From NCBI GenBank assembly GCA_013112685.1, contig JABFGC010000001.1, positions 248,001 through 312,000 on the forward strand: a stretch of DNA of 64,000 nt. The letters run 5' to 3'. Below the pieces are notes generated by a model. It ran no database searches. It was not told the origin of the DNA and saw only the letters and a program-made list of their open reading frames with translations. The position numbers and the translations under genes are program-made. How positions within the stretch are numbered: position 1 is the stretch's first letter; each line of letters begins with the position of its first letter. The stretch comes from Chloroflexota bacterium (lineage in GTDB: Bacteria > Chloroflexota > Anaerolineae > Anaerolineales > Villigracilaceae). Of this stretch, positions 62,931 through 64,000 are shown one piece after another.

Positions 62931-63623
62931 TCAACGGATCGCGCAGACGAAATAACCGGTGGTGAATTTCGCCCAGGCGCCGCTTTCCTTCCCGAATGTC
63001 GAAAGGTCGTAGCGGCACAGCCAGCGGGAGATCCATTTCATCGCCCAGCGCGCAATTTTTTGGGGAAGCGAATTTCCCTCCACGCCCGATATGCCGAGTT
63101 CGAGCATCAACCCCAACACACCGGCGTAGCCTCCCATGCGATGTACTTCAACGGATTTGAAATTTTTGAACAATTGACGCAAGCCGTCTTCCGTGAAGCG
63201 CTGGAAGTCGTACGGGTCAGCGTGAACAGGGTAGAAAAAAGGCACGGAAGCGAGGACCAGTCCTCCGTCACGCAAGAGGCGGTGAATTTCCTCCACGCAT
63301 CGCTCGGGACGGGGAAGATGTTCCAGCACTTCGGTGCAGATCACACAATCCACGCTTTGTCCTCTTAATGGGACTTGCGCAACGTCGGCATACACATCCG
63401 GTTTCGTTTCGAGATCCAGGTTGACATACCACCAGGCTCGCGCCTGATGCGCGGGCGGTTGAAAGGAACCGCGCTTGTTTGTACGCTTGCCGCCGATGTC
63501 CACCACCACGCCGCGCATGTCAGCGGAAAACGCGGAGAGCGCAGTATCCAGCCACAATCGTCGGTAGGTGACATAACCTTCCGTTTTCCAATAATCGAGG
63601 CGGCGCGGGACGAGCAGCGGCAT
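62931..63623 (-). CDS. Class I SAM-dependent methyltransferase
   Basis: 230 residues from the ATG at 63623. VVVDIGGKRTNKRG replaces the common glycine loop and is seen in a sub-group of sugar methyltransferases; then YVNLDLETKPDVYADVAQVPL, VDCVICTEVLEHLPRPE and RLLRDGGLVLASVPF. ATG at 63638 is possible but overlaps the upstream gene's stop region. It forms a pair with the partial methyltransferase that follows. Target unknown. Confidence 0.8.
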   Translation of the reverse strand: MPLLVPRRLDYWKTEGYVTYRRLWLDTALSAFSADMRGVVVDIGGKRTNKRGSFQPPAHQARAWWYVNLDLETKPDVYADVAQVPLRGQSVDCVICTEVLEHLPRPERCVEEIHRLLRDGGLVLASVPFFYPVHADPYDFQRFTEDGLRQLFKNFKSVEVHRMGGYAGVLGLMLELGISGVEGNSLPQKIARWAMKWISRWLCRYDLSTFGKESGAWAKFTTGYFVCAIR

Positions 63624-63624
63624 G

Positions 63625-64000
63625 TTATTTGAACGCATGAACGACAAAATGAGGGTTTGCAACGCGGTGCGTTCGATTTTCCATATCGAAGCGGCTGACC
63701 ACGCGCGCGTCCCTGAAACCCGCCGCTTTACACATGGCGATCACGGCGGCTTCAGACAGGCTGTAGAACGAACCGCCTGAAATGTGACCTTGATACGTCA
63801 GCAGCGGTTTGTTCCTGTTGAACCAATTCGTTTTCATCGCGGACGAAACAGCGATGACGCATTTTTCCTTTGCGGCAAAGTACAGTTGTTCGATGGCGGT
63901 GATCGGGTCGCGGAGGTGCTCCAGCAGGTCGTTGCACATCACCAGGTCGAATTCGCCGAAGGGCTTGAGGTCATACACCGTTCCGTTTTGAAATTCAACT
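63625..64000 (-). CDS. SAM-dependent methyltransferase, 5' end beyond the window
   Basis: The frame runs open to the window edge, so the N-terminus with the SAM loop is not visible. What remains shows the acidic end of the fold: FDLVMCNDLLEHLRDPITAIEQL, CVIAVSSAMKTNWF, LLTYQGHISGGSFYSLSEAAVIAMCKAAGF, ending FVVHAFK. The stop codon at 63625 lies one base from the start of the next gene, so they are cotranscribed. Probably modifies a sugar. Confidence 0.7.
   Translation of the reverse strand, partial: VEFQNGTVYDLKPFGEFDLVMCNDLLEHLRDPITAIEQLYFAAKEKCVIAVSSAMKTNWFNRNKPLLTYQGHISGGSFYSLSEAAVIAMCKAAGFRDARVVSRFDMENRTHRVANPHFVVHAFK

Overview
The window is one dense surface-glycan locus. Genes fill nearly all of it, 55 of about 58 lie on the minus strand, and many neighbours overlap by a few bases. 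Gene families point to an environmental bacterium, most likely Chloroflexota (Anaerolineae): long polytopic PMT-like proteins, many GT-B transferases of RxHP type, a fused sulfate adenylyltransferase/APS kinase, and several families of short palindromic repeats. This taxonomic call is inference from family resemblance; there is no rRNA or marker gene here. I saw no tRNA, rRNA, CRISPR array or classical transposase.

Layout. 1-12.5 kb: a capsule-type GT-B, two sulfotransferases, a bifunctional PAPS synthase, a short NeuB-type synthase, a NeuA-KdsC-type fusion, an SDR and a Gfo/Idh oxidoreductase. Together they look like a module for a sulfated, CMP-activated acidic sugar. 12.5-26.3 kb: transferases, an SpsF-type cytidylyltransferase, a DUF4910-type aminopeptidase-like protein, an AAC(3)-fold acetyltransferase, a second NeuB (with SAF domain), a RmlD-like reductase and a PseB-like 4,6-dehydratase, plus an AT-rich two-gene islet (HEPN-like and TPR-like). 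26.3-36.2 kb: membrane transferase, methyltransferases, the Wzm/Wzt exporter, two SDRs (one GDP-fucose synthase-like) and a winged-helix regulator. 36.2-48.2 kb: methyltransferase-GT2 fusion, three large membrane proteins, methyltransferases, a GT4 and a WecB epimerase. 48.2-64 kb: the WbpG/HisF/HisH amidotransferase trio with AsnB, a sugar nucleotidyltransferase, a LegB-like dehydratase, another SDR, six further glycosyltransferases and two methyltransferases.

How it fits together. Nucleotide sugars (nonulosonic-acid-like, GDP-fucose-like, amidino or diamino sugars) are made in the cytosol, assembled by many GT2/GT4/GT-B enzymes, modified by sulfation, methylation and acetylation, and exported by the Wzm/Wzt ABC transporter. 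The Wzt subunit has a C-terminal extension typical of systems that recognise the finished chain. No Wzx/Wzy pair and no PseC/LegC aminotransferase is visible, so the pathway is incomplete in the window.

Most unusual features. (1) Intergenic spacers in the first 35 kb are inverted arrays of degenerate 7-bp repeats running from stop codon to start codon. In two cases the loop between the arms carries a four-helix-bundle protein gene, the architecture known from 23S rRNA intervening sequences but here between protein genes. (2) Four TTATCCACA DnaA boxes plus one variant lie within 172 bp near 23.4 kb. (3) The same AATTCA-N5-TGAATT palindrome overlaps the promoter of the locus regulator and that of the PAPS synthase. 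(4) Repeat families have inserted in frame into coding sequences and supply start codons, stop codons and protein tails. Several genes carry single-base frameshifts, mostly in G/C runs, so some breaks may be assembly errors.
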